Positions 1 to 4,934 are shown, counted from the first letter of the stretch. The stretch: DNA of 5,005 nucleotides from Haloferacaceae archaeon PL-Br10_E2g29 (GCA_001563965.1 LKMS01000133.1:1-5005), one strand, 5' to 3'. The notes: generated from the sequence alone by a model not told the origin. Numbers and translations are program-made.

Positions 1-485
1 CCCATCACGTACACCGATTCGTCGATGAACATGTAGGCATCACAGTGCAGACAGTAGTGCAGACCGCGGCCGGTTCGCGGCAACGGCGGGTTTGGCCGTT
101 CATCGGAAAAGCCAATCCCGAGGACGACACGGTCGGCAACGATGTCGGTCGAGTTCCCGCTGAGTCGGAACCGCCCATCGGACGTCTGCTCAATATCCGT
201 AATGAAGTCGCGCACGACGTCGGCCCCGTAGGATTCGATCTGTTCGGTCGCCGTCTGGAGGAACTCGTTGCCCGAGACCGATTCGGGCACGCCAATGACG
301 TTGTGCGTGTCGAGCATCATCGCTGCACGGCCGCCACCACGGTCGATGAGCGCCGTGTCGTGGCCCAGCCGTGTCGTGTACAACGCCGCCGACAACCCCG
401 CTGGTCCGCCGCCGATGACTGCCACCTCGTACGATTCGGGCTCGGTTGCCGACCCGTCTGCGGACTCGCCGTTTGTCTCACTCAT
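1..485 (-). CDS. Thioredoxin-reductase-like FAD-dependent oxidoreductase (partial, C-terminus outside window)
   Basis: Reading from the ATG at 483-485 leftward gives 161 uninterrupted codons that run off the window edge. After an acidic 18-residue leader comes a Rossmann FAD-binding motif V-I-G-G-G-P-A-G (residues 23-30) and the sequence L-S-A-A-L-Y typical of the pyridine nucleotide-disulfide oxidoreductase class II fold. Residues 60-67 (T-H-N-V-I-G-V-P) stand where classical TrxR has the E-N-Y-P-G segment. Cys145 and Cys148 in H-Y-C-L-H-C-D occupy the redox-active C-A-T-C-D position. The family transfers electrons from FAD to a disulfide, or runs in reverse as a dithiol oxidase; the substrate here is unknown. 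It lies 93 bases downstream of the methyltransferase on the same strand but has its own TATA-like box, so it is probably transcribed separately. NADPH binding cannot be judged because that domain is outside the window. Confidence 0.9.
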   Translation of the reverse strand, partial: MSETNGESADGSATEPESYEVAVIGGGPAGLSAALYTTRLGHDTALIDRGGGRAAMMLDTHNVIGVPESVSGNEFLQTATEQIESYGADVVRDFITDIEQTSDGRFRLSGNSTDIVADRVVLGIGFSDERPNPPLPRTGRGLHYCLHCDAYMFIDESVYVM

Positions 486-497
486 ATACCAGCTAAA

Positions 498-506
498 GGG
501 GTCCCC
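498..506. repeat. Short inverted repeat GGGG-T-CCCC in the TrxR-like promoter
   Basis: Four-base arms around a single T sit between the TATA-like box (509-516) and the start codon (485), which is where a repressor would block initiation. The arms are short, so this may be chance in GC-rich DNA. Confidence 0.3.
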
Positions 507-508
507 GA

Positions 509-516
509 TACATAAG
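509..516 (-). promoter_or_regulatory. TATA-like box of the TrxR-like gene
   Basis: On the minus strand the box reads CTTATGTA and lies 24-31 bases upstream of the ATG at 485. That spacing puts transcription start at or within a few bases of the start codon, as in haloarchaeal leaderless mRNAs. No Shine-Dalgarno sequence precedes the ATG. Confidence 0.55.
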
Positions 517-578
517 TTACCAGCAGTTGTGCACCCGCTCTACAATCTATGCCAATTACTTACACACGTAGTGACCGG

Positions 579-1331
579 TTACGGGTCAGCAGGCCCAACA
601 ACGGCGTAGCAGTTGCCGCTTGAGAGCTGCAACTCGGTACACCGGATTCCCGCCGCGTCGGCGAGATCCGCACGGAACTCCTCGGGATCGTAGATGTGGT
701 AAAACCGCCCGACACGCTCGCCGCCCGGTAGTGTCCAGTCGACGGTCGTATCGAACCCCTCGTCGGCGTCGAACCGGTCGTGGGCCGTACTCCACGCCGA
801 GACAAGCGCGCGGCCATCGGGTTTCAGCACGCGGCCGACTTCGGACAGACTCGCCAGTCGGTTCGCGCGCGGTCGGAGATGGTGCAGCGTTGCGACGTAG
901 ACGACGTGGGAGAATGTCGCGTCATCGAACGGCAGCCGAGCGGCGTCGCCGTGGACAAACGCTGCGTCGAAGTCGCGGTCGGCGGCCCGCCGGGTTGCTT
1001 CCGCCAACAACCCGCGGCTCACGTCGAGGCCGACGACGCTCGCGCCCCGGTCGGCCAGCAGTTCGGCGTGCCGGCCGTTGCCGCAGCCGAGGTCGAGCGC
1101 TCGGCCGAGTGCGCTACACCGATCAGCTTCGGCGTCGACAAAGGATTCGACCTCCGGCCACGCGTACTCGCGGGTCTGGGCGAAGTGTGTCGCAATGCGG
1201 TCGTAGACGGCTTGGCTGTTGCCCCGCTCGCCCTCGTCGACCCCTTGTTTCCGCCCACTCGCATTCGTCTTCGAGCGGTCGCCATCGCTGGCTCCAGCCG
1301 GGGGCGACGCGGCCGAGCGGCGAGTAGTCAT
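579..1331 (-). CDS. Class I SAM-dependent methyltransferase, ALKBH8/Trm9-like
   Basis: A protein of 250 residues when started at the ATG at 1329-1331. Residues 1-40 are a polar, probably disordered leader. The family block then begins with Y-D-R-I-A-T-H-F (43-50) followed by T-R and W-P (53-59), an arrangement typical of the Trm9/ALKBH8 methyltransferase domain. SAM motif I is L-D-L-G-C-G-N-G (79-86), the acidic end of strand 2 is G-L-D-V (101-104), D129 with L-P-F (133-135) follows, and A-T-L-H-H-L (147-152) matches the family's I-H-H-L segment. V-D-W (197-199) and R-F-Y-H-I-Y (209-214) echo the V-P-W and R-Y-Y-H-x-F/Y motifs of eukaryotic enzymes. Trm9 methylates 5-carboxymethyluridine at tRNA wobble position 34 to the methyl ester; that activity is inferred, not shown. 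Generic small-molecule methyltransferase is the alternative. An in-frame ATG at 1388 would add 19 residues, but those lack haloarchaeal character and the T-rich box at 1355-1362 fits the 1331 start. Confidence 0.85.
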   Translation of the reverse strand: MTTRRSAASPPAGASDGDRSKTNASGRKQGVDEGERGNSQAVYDRIATHFAQTREYAWPEVESFVDAEADRCSALGRALDLGCGNGRHAELLADRGASVVGLDVSRGLLAEATRRAADRDFDAAFVHGDAARLPFDDATFSHVVYVATLHHLRPRANRLASLSEVGRVLKPDGRALVSAWSTAHDRFDADEGFDTTVDWTLPGGERVGRFYHIYDPEEFRADLADAAGIRCTELQLSSGNCYAVVGPADP

Positions 1332-1354
1332 TGACGCTGCTCCGCGCGGCAGCC

Positions 1355-1362
1355 TCAAAACG
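1355..1362 (-). promoter_or_regulatory. T-rich core promoter box of the methyltransferase gene
   Basis: On the minus strand it reads CGTTTTGA, 24-31 bases ahead of the ATG at 1331. The same spacing of a T-run to the start codon is seen at surE and at the CoA-binding gene here, which supports 1331 as the start. The box is a weak match to TATA. Confidence 0.4.
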
Positions 1363-1443
1363 GCTGTGAAAACGCAGTCTGTGGTCATTCACTCGTCGCC
1401 CACACTGCCGGTCGTCCATCTCGAGTGCCACACAACATAACCT

Positions 1444-1451
1444 ACATACGA
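1444..1451 (+). promoter_or_regulatory. TATA-like box of trxB
   Basis: The sequence ACATACGA lies 22-29 bases upstream of the ATG at 1473, within the A-rich stretch 1432-1451. The spacing suggests a leaderless or near-leaderless transcript. Its 3' half is overlapped by the inverted repeat at 1447-1463. Confidence 0.4.
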
Positions 1452-1463
1452 CTCCTTGTCGTA
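1447..1463. promoter_or_regulatory. Perfect inverted repeat TACGAC-N5-GTCGTA, candidate operator of trxB
   Basis: Two six-base arms (1447-1452 and 1458-1463) match perfectly around a five-base spacer. The element covers positions about -10 to -26 relative to the trxB start codon and overlaps the TATA-like box. A dimeric regulator bound here would compete with TBP and polymerase. No regulator is identified. Confidence 0.4.
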
Positions 1464-1472
1464 GCTCTCGGT

Positions 1473-2558
1473 ATGACAACTGACACCGACGACGTCGTCG
1501 AACACCGGCGGCTCATCATCGCCGGCACGGGGATTGCGGGGCTCACCGCGGCCATTTACGCCGCCCGGTCGAACAACGAGCCGCTGGTCTTTGAGGGCGT
1601 CGAGCCCGGCGGCCAACTCACGCTCACCACGGATGTCGAGAACTATCCGGGCTTTCCCGAGGGCATTTCGGGGCCCGAACTCATTAACAACATGAAAACT
1701 CAAGCCGAGAAGTTCGGCGCGGACACAAAAAACGGCGTGCTCGATTCGGTCGCTGTCGAGGGTGACGGTGCCGACCGAACGTTCCGTGTCACGTTCACGA
1801 ACGGCGACGTGTACACCACTGACGCACTGATTGCAGCCTCCGGCGCGAGCGCTCGCACGCTCGGCATTCCGGGCGAGGACGAACTCATGGGCTGGGGCCT
1901 GTCGACGTGTGCGACCTGCGACGGCGCGTTCTTCCGCGACGAAAAAATCGTCGTCATCGGCGGGGGCGACGCCGCGATGGAGGAAGCGAACTTCCTCACC
2001 AAATTCGCCTCGACGGTGTACATTGTTCATCGTCGCGAGGCGTTCCGCGCCGAGGATATCTGGATCGAGCGGACGATGGAGAAGGTCGAAGAGGGCGAAA
2101 TCGAGATCCTGCGCAACACCGAAGCGGTCGAACTCCACGGGACACAGGAGGATGGCCTCCAGAGCCTCACGCTCGTTCGCCATCCGGAGGGCCATCCAAC
2201 CGACAAACTCGACGATCCCGACACCGAGCGGTTTGCGTTCGACGCGGGCGCGGTGTTTTACGCCATCGGCCACACCCCCAACACCGACTATCTCGAGGAG
2301 CTCGACGTCGAAACCGACGACGAGGGCTACTTACAGACCCGTGGCGGTACCGGCGGCAACCAGACCGCAACCGGCGTCGAGGGACTGTTCGGCGCGGGCG
2401 ACGTGGTCGACTTCCACTACCAGCAGGCCGTGACCGCGGCGGGCATGGGCTGTGAGGCCGCCCTCGACGCCGACGCGTATCTCGAGGAGTTGGATCGCAA
2501 GCGTGCGGCCGCCCGCAAGGCGGAGACGGGTGCGGCAACCGCCGAATCAGACGACTAA
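1473..2558 (+). CDS. trxB: Thioredoxin reductase (NAD(P)H-dependent, FAD)
   Basis: A 361-residue flavoprotein of the low-molecular-weight thioredoxin reductase family, which passes electrons from NAD(P)H through FAD to a Cys pair and on to thioredoxin in the cytoplasm. FAD-binding motif: G-T-G-I-A-G at residues 18-23. The G-G-Q-L segment (46-49) and E-N-Y-P-G-F (56-61) are classical TrxR signatures. The redox centre is C146-A-T-C149-D. The nucleotide-binding domain shows G-G-G-D (163-166) and H-R-R-x-x-x-R (186-192), the arginine motif associated with NADPH 2'-phosphate binding. The C-terminal FAD motif is G-A-G-D (307-310), followed by a segment typical of the TrxR C-terminus. About 30 extra residues, charged and Ala-rich, end the protein. 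The start at 1473 is chosen over an in-frame ATG at 1425 because the promoter-like elements lie between them and the extra 16 residues are untypical. The FAD loop has Ile where Pro is usual. Divergent from the methyltransferase and convergent with surE. Confidence 0.95.
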   Translation: MTTDTDDVVEHRRLIIAGTGIAGLTAAIYAARSNNEPLVFEGVEPGGQLTLTTDVENYPGFPEGISGPELINNMKTQAEKFGADTKNGVLDSVAVEGDGADRTFRVTFTNGDVYTTDALIAASGASARTLGIPGEDELMGWGLSTCATCDGAFFRDEKIVVIGGGDAAMEEANFLTKFASTVYIVHRREAFRAEDIWIERTMEKVEEGEIEILRNTEAVELHGTQEDGLQSLTLVRHPEGHPTDKLDDPDTERFAFDAGAVFYAIGHTPNTDYLEELDVETDDEGYLQTRGGTGGNQTATGVEGLFGAGDVVDFHYQQAVTAAGMGCEAALDADAYLEELDRKRAAARKAETGAATAESDD

Positions 2559-2643
2559 GCCGAGTGCCCCACCAGTGCAGTGGTGTCAGCCGTGTCCGTG
2601 AGGCCGACGTTCAGCCGTGTCTGCGAGCCCACTCCGATAGTTT

Positions 2644-2693
2644 CGGATCGTGTGTGCAATCCCAAACGGGTGCTGATTCGATCCGTGTTTTTT
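2644..2693 (+). terminator. Stem-loop plus T-run, probable trxB terminator
   Basis: Seven-base arms CGGATCG (2644-2650) and CGATCCG (2679-2685) are perfect complements across a 28-base loop that holds a small CCC/GGG hairpin. Two bases later comes a run of six T (2688-2693). T-runs are the known core of archaeal intrinsic termination; the stem may be incidental. The site is about 130 bases after the trxB stop and just reaches the surE stop codon on the other strand. Confidence 0.5.
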
Positions 2694-3516
2694 ATTCGTC
2701 GCCAGACGCTGACTCGGCCGTCCCGAGCGAAAAGTCCGCTGCCAGTCGGTCGAGCGACTCGTGGTGTTCGGTCGTATGGGGTGCGGTCAGCGGTGAGACG
2801 CTGATATCGCCGCCGGCGACGACGCGCCTGTCGGTGCCCTCCGGGTCGTCTACGGTGCCGGCATGCATCAGCGACCAGATGTTGTCACGGAGTTCGATCT
2901 TCCCGTCGTCATCGCGTTCGGCAGCCATCTCGTACCGCATCGACGGCCGCGTGACGCGCATTGCGGGCGGGTCGGTAACTGCGTCGTTGCCGGCGAACGG
3001 CACGTTCACGTTGAGGTAGTCGGCCGCCTGAAAAACGCCCTCGGCGTGGGCGTGTTCGACGAGATATTTCGTGGCTTCTGCGGCCGTGTCGTAGTCTGCC
3101 GGCTCGGACGCCATTGCCGCCCAGTCGTTGCCGCCCTCGATGTAGAGCGAGACGGAGATGGCGGGCAGGCCGAAGAAGGCCGCCTCGACGGCGGCGCTCA
3201 CCGTTCCCGACCGGCCCAGTACGTATGCGCCCATGTTGGCGCCTTTGTTACAGCCCGAGACAACGAGGTCGACATCGGGACACAGCACCCCGAGGCCGGC
3301 GACAACGCAGTCGACCGGCGTTCCCGAGACGCCGTAGCCGAGTTCGTGATCCGCGATGTCGACCTGCTGGGACATCGTCCGGCCGACGGCGCTCTGATCG
3401 TCGGCGGGGGCGACTGCAGTTACGTCGGCGATAGCCGACAACGCGTCGTACAGCGCGCGAAAGCCGACGCTGTCGATCCCGTCGTCGTTGGTCAACAGGA
3501 TCCGTGACTCATTCAT
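2692..3516 (-). CDS. surE: 5'/3'-nucleotidase SurE
   Basis: A 274-residue member of the SurE family, a metal-dependent phosphatase that removes phosphate from nucleoside 5'- and 3'-monophosphates, with roles in nucleotide salvage and stress survival. The N-terminus L-L-T-N-D-D-G-I-D (7-15) holds the two metal-binding aspartates D11 and D12. Ser42 in D-D-Q-S-A-V-G and Asn90 in S-G-C-N-K-G-A-N-M-G (87-96) complete the usual metal site. The motif S-G-T-V-S-A-A-V-E-A-A and the later Y-L-N-V-N-V-P are also standard. The usual S-G-I-N-H/Y-G-A-N has Cys and Lys at two places, conservative for the family. The start at 3516 puts the D-D motif at the normal depth; an upstream in-frame ATG at 3630 would add 38 residues that cross the promoter region and is rejected. 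An AGGTGA lies almost against the ATG, too close for ordinary Shine-Dalgarno use. Confidence 0.95.
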   Translation of the reverse strand: MNESRILLTNDDGIDSVGFRALYDALSAIADVTAVAPADDQSAVGRTMSQQVDIADHELGYGVSGTPVDCVVAGLGVLCPDVDLVVSGCNKGANMGAYVLGRSGTVSAAVEAAFFGLPAISVSLYIEGGNDWAAMASEPADYDTAAEATKYLVEHAHAEGVFQAADYLNVNVPFAGNDAVTDPPAMRVTRPSMRYEMAAERDDDGKIELRDNIWSLMHAGTVDDPEGTDRRVVAGGDISVSPLTAPHTTEHHESLDRLAADFSLGTAESASGDE

Positions 3517-3538
3517 ATCACCTGTCTGCCCGCGAAGT

Positions 3539-3548
3539 CCAAAAACGC
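3539..3548 (-). promoter_or_regulatory. T-rich core promoter box of surE
   Basis: On the minus strand it reads GCGTTTTTGG. The five T lie 25-29 bases ahead of the surE ATG, which predicts a transcript starting at or near the start codon. Confidence 0.45.
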
Positions 3549-3564
3549 TCGGCCCGCGACATGA

Positions 3565-3575
3565 CACGATTCGTG
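3565..3575. repeat. Palindrome CACGA-T-TCGTG in the surE/coiled-coil divergent region
   Basis: Five-base arms match perfectly around one T. The element lies 49-59 bases upstream of the surE start and 39-49 bases upstream of the coiled-coil gene start, so it sits centrally in the 97-base divergent region where one bound protein could affect both promoters. No known operator is recognised. Confidence 0.35.
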
Positions 3576-3613
3576 AACACAACGCACACAAGGGTAGAGA
3601 TACATCTTCCACC

Positions 3614-4024
3614 ATGGGACTTGGCAGCACGACAAAGAAAATTCAGCTGTTGGCCGATAGCGCCGAAAAGATGTACCACCGGCTCAACGAGGTTCGCGAA
3701 CAGGTCGAAACCACCCAACACACCGTCGACGAAACCGGCGACCGGGTTCGGCATCTCGAGAGCGAAATCGTCGAACAGCGCGCGATTCTCGAGGCGATTG
3801 CGGGTGAACTCGATATCGACCTCGCTGCGGTCACGGCCGACGCGCACATCCCTGAGGCCGAGACTGCGACCAGCGAATCTGACGCCGACCACTCGGATGA
3901 GGACGCTGCGACGGATGCCGGCGGAGACGATGGGGCTGCTGATGCTGAGACTGATTCTGACGGAGTCGCTGACGACGGAGACGGCGGTGCCGACGACGGA
4001 GATGGCGTCGTCGTCGACAACTGA
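3614..4024 (+). CDS. Small coiled-coil protein with acidic C-terminal tail (haloarchaeal conserved family, DUF5798-like)
   Basis: A 136-residue protein. Residues 1-23 start M-G-L-G-S-T-T-K-K and form a mixed-charge helix. Residues 24-66 show an almost unbroken heptad pattern with L24, V27, V31, T34, V38, T41, V45, L48, I52, Q55, L59, I62 and L66 at the a/d positions, so it is probably a dimeric or oligomeric coiled coil. Residues 81-136 are a low-complexity tail of Asp, Glu, Ala, Gly, Ser and Thr with no Lys or Arg. From memory the N-terminal start and layout resemble the haloarchaeal DUF5798 family; this was not searched and no function is known. No signal peptide or membrane segment is seen. 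An in-frame ATG at 3488 would overlap surE and is not supported. No convincing TATA box or Shine-Dalgarno sequence is visible upstream. It faces the CoA-binding gene tail to tail. Confidence 0.85.
   Translation: MGLGSTTKKIQLLADSAEKMYHRLNEVREQVETTQHTVDETGDRVRHLESEIVEQRAILEAIAGELDIDLAAVTADAHIPEAETATSESDADHSDEDAATDAGGDDGAADAETDSDGVADDGDGGADDGDGVVVDN
3968..4006 (+). repeat. Two-copy tandem repeat coding Ala-Asp-Asp-Gly-Asp-Gly
   Basis: Units at 3968-3985 and 3989-4006 differ at two or three third-codon positions and are separated by one Gly codon (21-base period). They extend the acidic tail of the coiled-coil protein. Tail length may vary between relatives through repeat gain or loss. Confidence 0.6.
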
Positions 4025-4063
4025 GCGGTAACTGCCCGCCGTACAATCCGATTTTGCAGCCGG
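4025..4063. other. Short convergent gap between coiled-coil and CoA-binding genes
   Basis: Only 39 bases separate two convergent stop codons. A four-T stretch (4052-4055) might end plus-strand transcripts weakly. The octamer GCAGCCGG occurs at 4056-4063 and again at 4072-4079 just inside the CoA-binding gene. No clear terminator is seen. Confidence 0.4.
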
Positions 4064-4492
4064 TTATTTCCGCAGCCGGCCGTGTTCGACCATCATACAC
4101 CGATCTTCGATCACCGTGAGCCCAGCGGCTTCGGCCCGTTTGACCGCGTTGTCGTCGTGAATGCCGAGCTGCAACCAGAGGGCCTCCACGTCGCCAACGC
4201 TGTCACGTCGGGCGAGCATGTCGTCGACGATGCCGGCCACCTCGTCGCTCGGCCGAAACACGGTAACAACGTCGATCTGTGTCGCCGGATCGATCTCGGT
4301 GAGTGAGTCGACCGTGGGTTCGCCGAGCACCGCGTCGGCAAATGGATTGACGGGATGGATCGTGTAGCCGTGTCGCTGGAGATACGCGGGCACCTCGTGG
4401 GCGGCTTTGCCGGGCGTCGCCGAACAGCCGACGATGGCGAGTTGGGAGTAGTCGAGCACCGAACTGAGTGTGTCGTCGGAGACGGATGCCAT
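4064..4492 (-). CDS. CoA-binding domain protein (YccU-like Rossmann fold)
   Basis: A 142-residue stand-alone CoA-binding protein of the CoA_binding_2 type. The Rossmann start L-A-I-V-G-C-S-A-T-P-G-K (18-29) is followed by H-P-V-N-P (46-50), the segment V-T-V-F-R-P-S-D-E-V (76-85), W-L-Q-L-G-I (106-111) and the C-terminal E-D-R-C-M-M-V-E-H (129-137), all in the order and spacing usual for this family. These proteins resemble the CoA-binding domain of succinyl-CoA synthetase and ADP-forming acyl-CoA synthetases but lack a ligase domain; their physiological role is unknown. An in-frame ATG at 4720 would add 76 residues rich in Cys, Ile and Ser that lack haloarchaeal composition; the T-run at 4517-4521 supports the 4492 start. 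The gene is convergent with the coiled-coil gene and divergent from the small basic protein gene. Confidence 0.92.
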   Translation of the reverse strand: MASVSDDTLSSVLDYSQLAIVGCSATPGKAAHEVPAYLQRHGYTIHPVNPFADAVLGEPTVDSLTEIDPATQIDVVTVFRPSDEVAGIVDDMLARRDSVGDVEALWLQLGIHDDNAVKRAEAAGLTVIEDRCMMVEHGRLRK

Positions 4493-4514
4493 GGGGTTCG
4501 GTTGGCGTGCGCCG

Positions 4515-4523
4515 ACAAAAATG
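4515..4523 (-). promoter_or_regulatory. T-rich core promoter box of the CoA-binding gene
   Basis: The minus strand reads CATTTTTGT, with the five T 25-29 bases ahead of the ATG at 4492. This is the same spacing as at surE and supports a leaderless transcript. Confidence 0.45.
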
Positions 4524-4688
4524 GTAGTCACGAGCTGTGCGCGTGCTTGGCTCAGAAACGTCATTGTCGATACAGATGGTTCCAACCGTCGAATTATTTG
4601 CGAACAACCGGACGGACATCCGAAAACTGGCGATTTCGTTCCTCTGGAATGTATATTTGTACTGAAAATATCGGCTGTCAGAAACACG

Positions 4689-4695
4689 TTTATAT
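4689..4695 (+). promoter_or_regulatory. TATA box upstream of the small basic protein gene
   Basis: TTTATAT is the best TATA match in the window. Its centre is about 42 bases ahead of the ATG at 4734. Archaeal spacing of about 25-27 bases predicts transcription start near 4715-4720, giving a leader of roughly 14-19 bases, or a leaderless mini-ORF at 4715. Confidence 0.6.
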
Positions 4696-4733
4696 CTCCC
4701 TGGTAATGTGTCGCATGCACACCGCACAGTTGT

Positions 4734-4934
4734 ATGAGACATGATTACACCCTCCCACCGGACTGGGACGCGATGACTGCTGAAGAAAAGTCCCGGTGGA
4801 TGACCCAAGAACGGTGTCGGCGACAGGCCATGCGCCAACAGACGCCGACAACGGATGCACTCGAACACACAACTGCCCGACTCGTTCGGACGCTTACCGC
4901 CCGTGGCTATGAGCCACTGGCCCAGAAGCGCTAG
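4734..4934 (+). CDS. Small basic hypothetical protein, 66 residues
   Basis: Function not recognised. The N-terminal half contains W11-x-x-x-T-x-E-E-K-S-R-W22 followed by Q-E-R-C-R-R-Q-A (25-32), giving an amphipathic, strongly charged helix-like segment; a second helix probably spans 40-57. Twelve Lys/Arg against nine Asp/Glu make it net positive, uncommon in a haloarchaeal proteome and compatible with nucleic-acid or membrane-surface binding, though this is inference. A single Cys (C28) is present, so no zinc finger. No signal peptide or membrane segment. Support for a real gene comes from the strong TATA box upstream, GC-rich third positions and the T-run terminator downstream. No Shine-Dalgarno sequence precedes the start. 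Confidence 0.65.
   Translation: MRHDYTLPPDWDAMTAEEKSRWMTQERCRRQAMRQQTPTTDALEHTTARLVRTLTARGYEPLAQKR

Larger units (their letters stand above)
4493..4733. other. Divergent intergenic region, partly AT-rich
   Basis: This 241-base gap holds the promoter of the CoA-binding gene at its left end and a TATA box for the small basic protein at its right end. The stretch from about 4590 to 4700 is clearly richer in A and T than the rest of the window. A short CGGA-CA-TCCG repeat near 4611-4624 and a TGTATATTTGTAC stretch near 4650-4662 could be regulatory, but no convincing gene or RNA is seen. Confidence 0.4.

Noticed and set aside
780..1334. 184-codon plus-strand frame opposite the methyltransferase
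   Set aside because: Antisense shadow of a gene with clear SAM motifs.
1389..2273. 294-codon open frame on the minus strand inside trxB
   Set aside because: Antisense to a clear thioredoxin reductase; no family motifs. Long antisense frames are common in GC-rich DNA.
2564..3019. 151-codon plus-strand frame starting just after trxB
   Set aside because: Runs into surE antisense, Ser/Arg-rich composition with no recognisable domain, and crosses the likely terminator.
2863..3507. 214-codon plus-strand frame opposite surE
   Set aside because: Antisense shadow of surE; no motif of its own.
3519..3526. Shine-Dalgarno for surE (AGGTGA)
   Set aside because: It almost touches the ATG, leaving no normal spacing; the T-box at -25 to -29 fits a leaderless transcript better.
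3517..3630. 38-residue N-terminal extension of SurE
   Set aside because: SurE proteins start a few residues before the L-L-T-N-D-D motif; the extension covers the divergent promoter region.
4056..4080. GCCGG/CCGGC stem and GCAGCCGG direct repeat as a terminator
   Set aside because: No T-run follows the stem in either direction, and half of it is inside the CoA-binding coding region.
4493..4720. 76-residue N-terminal extension of the CoA-binding protein
   Set aside because: The family normally starts near residue 1 of the 142-residue form, the extension crosses the core promoter box and has untypical composition.
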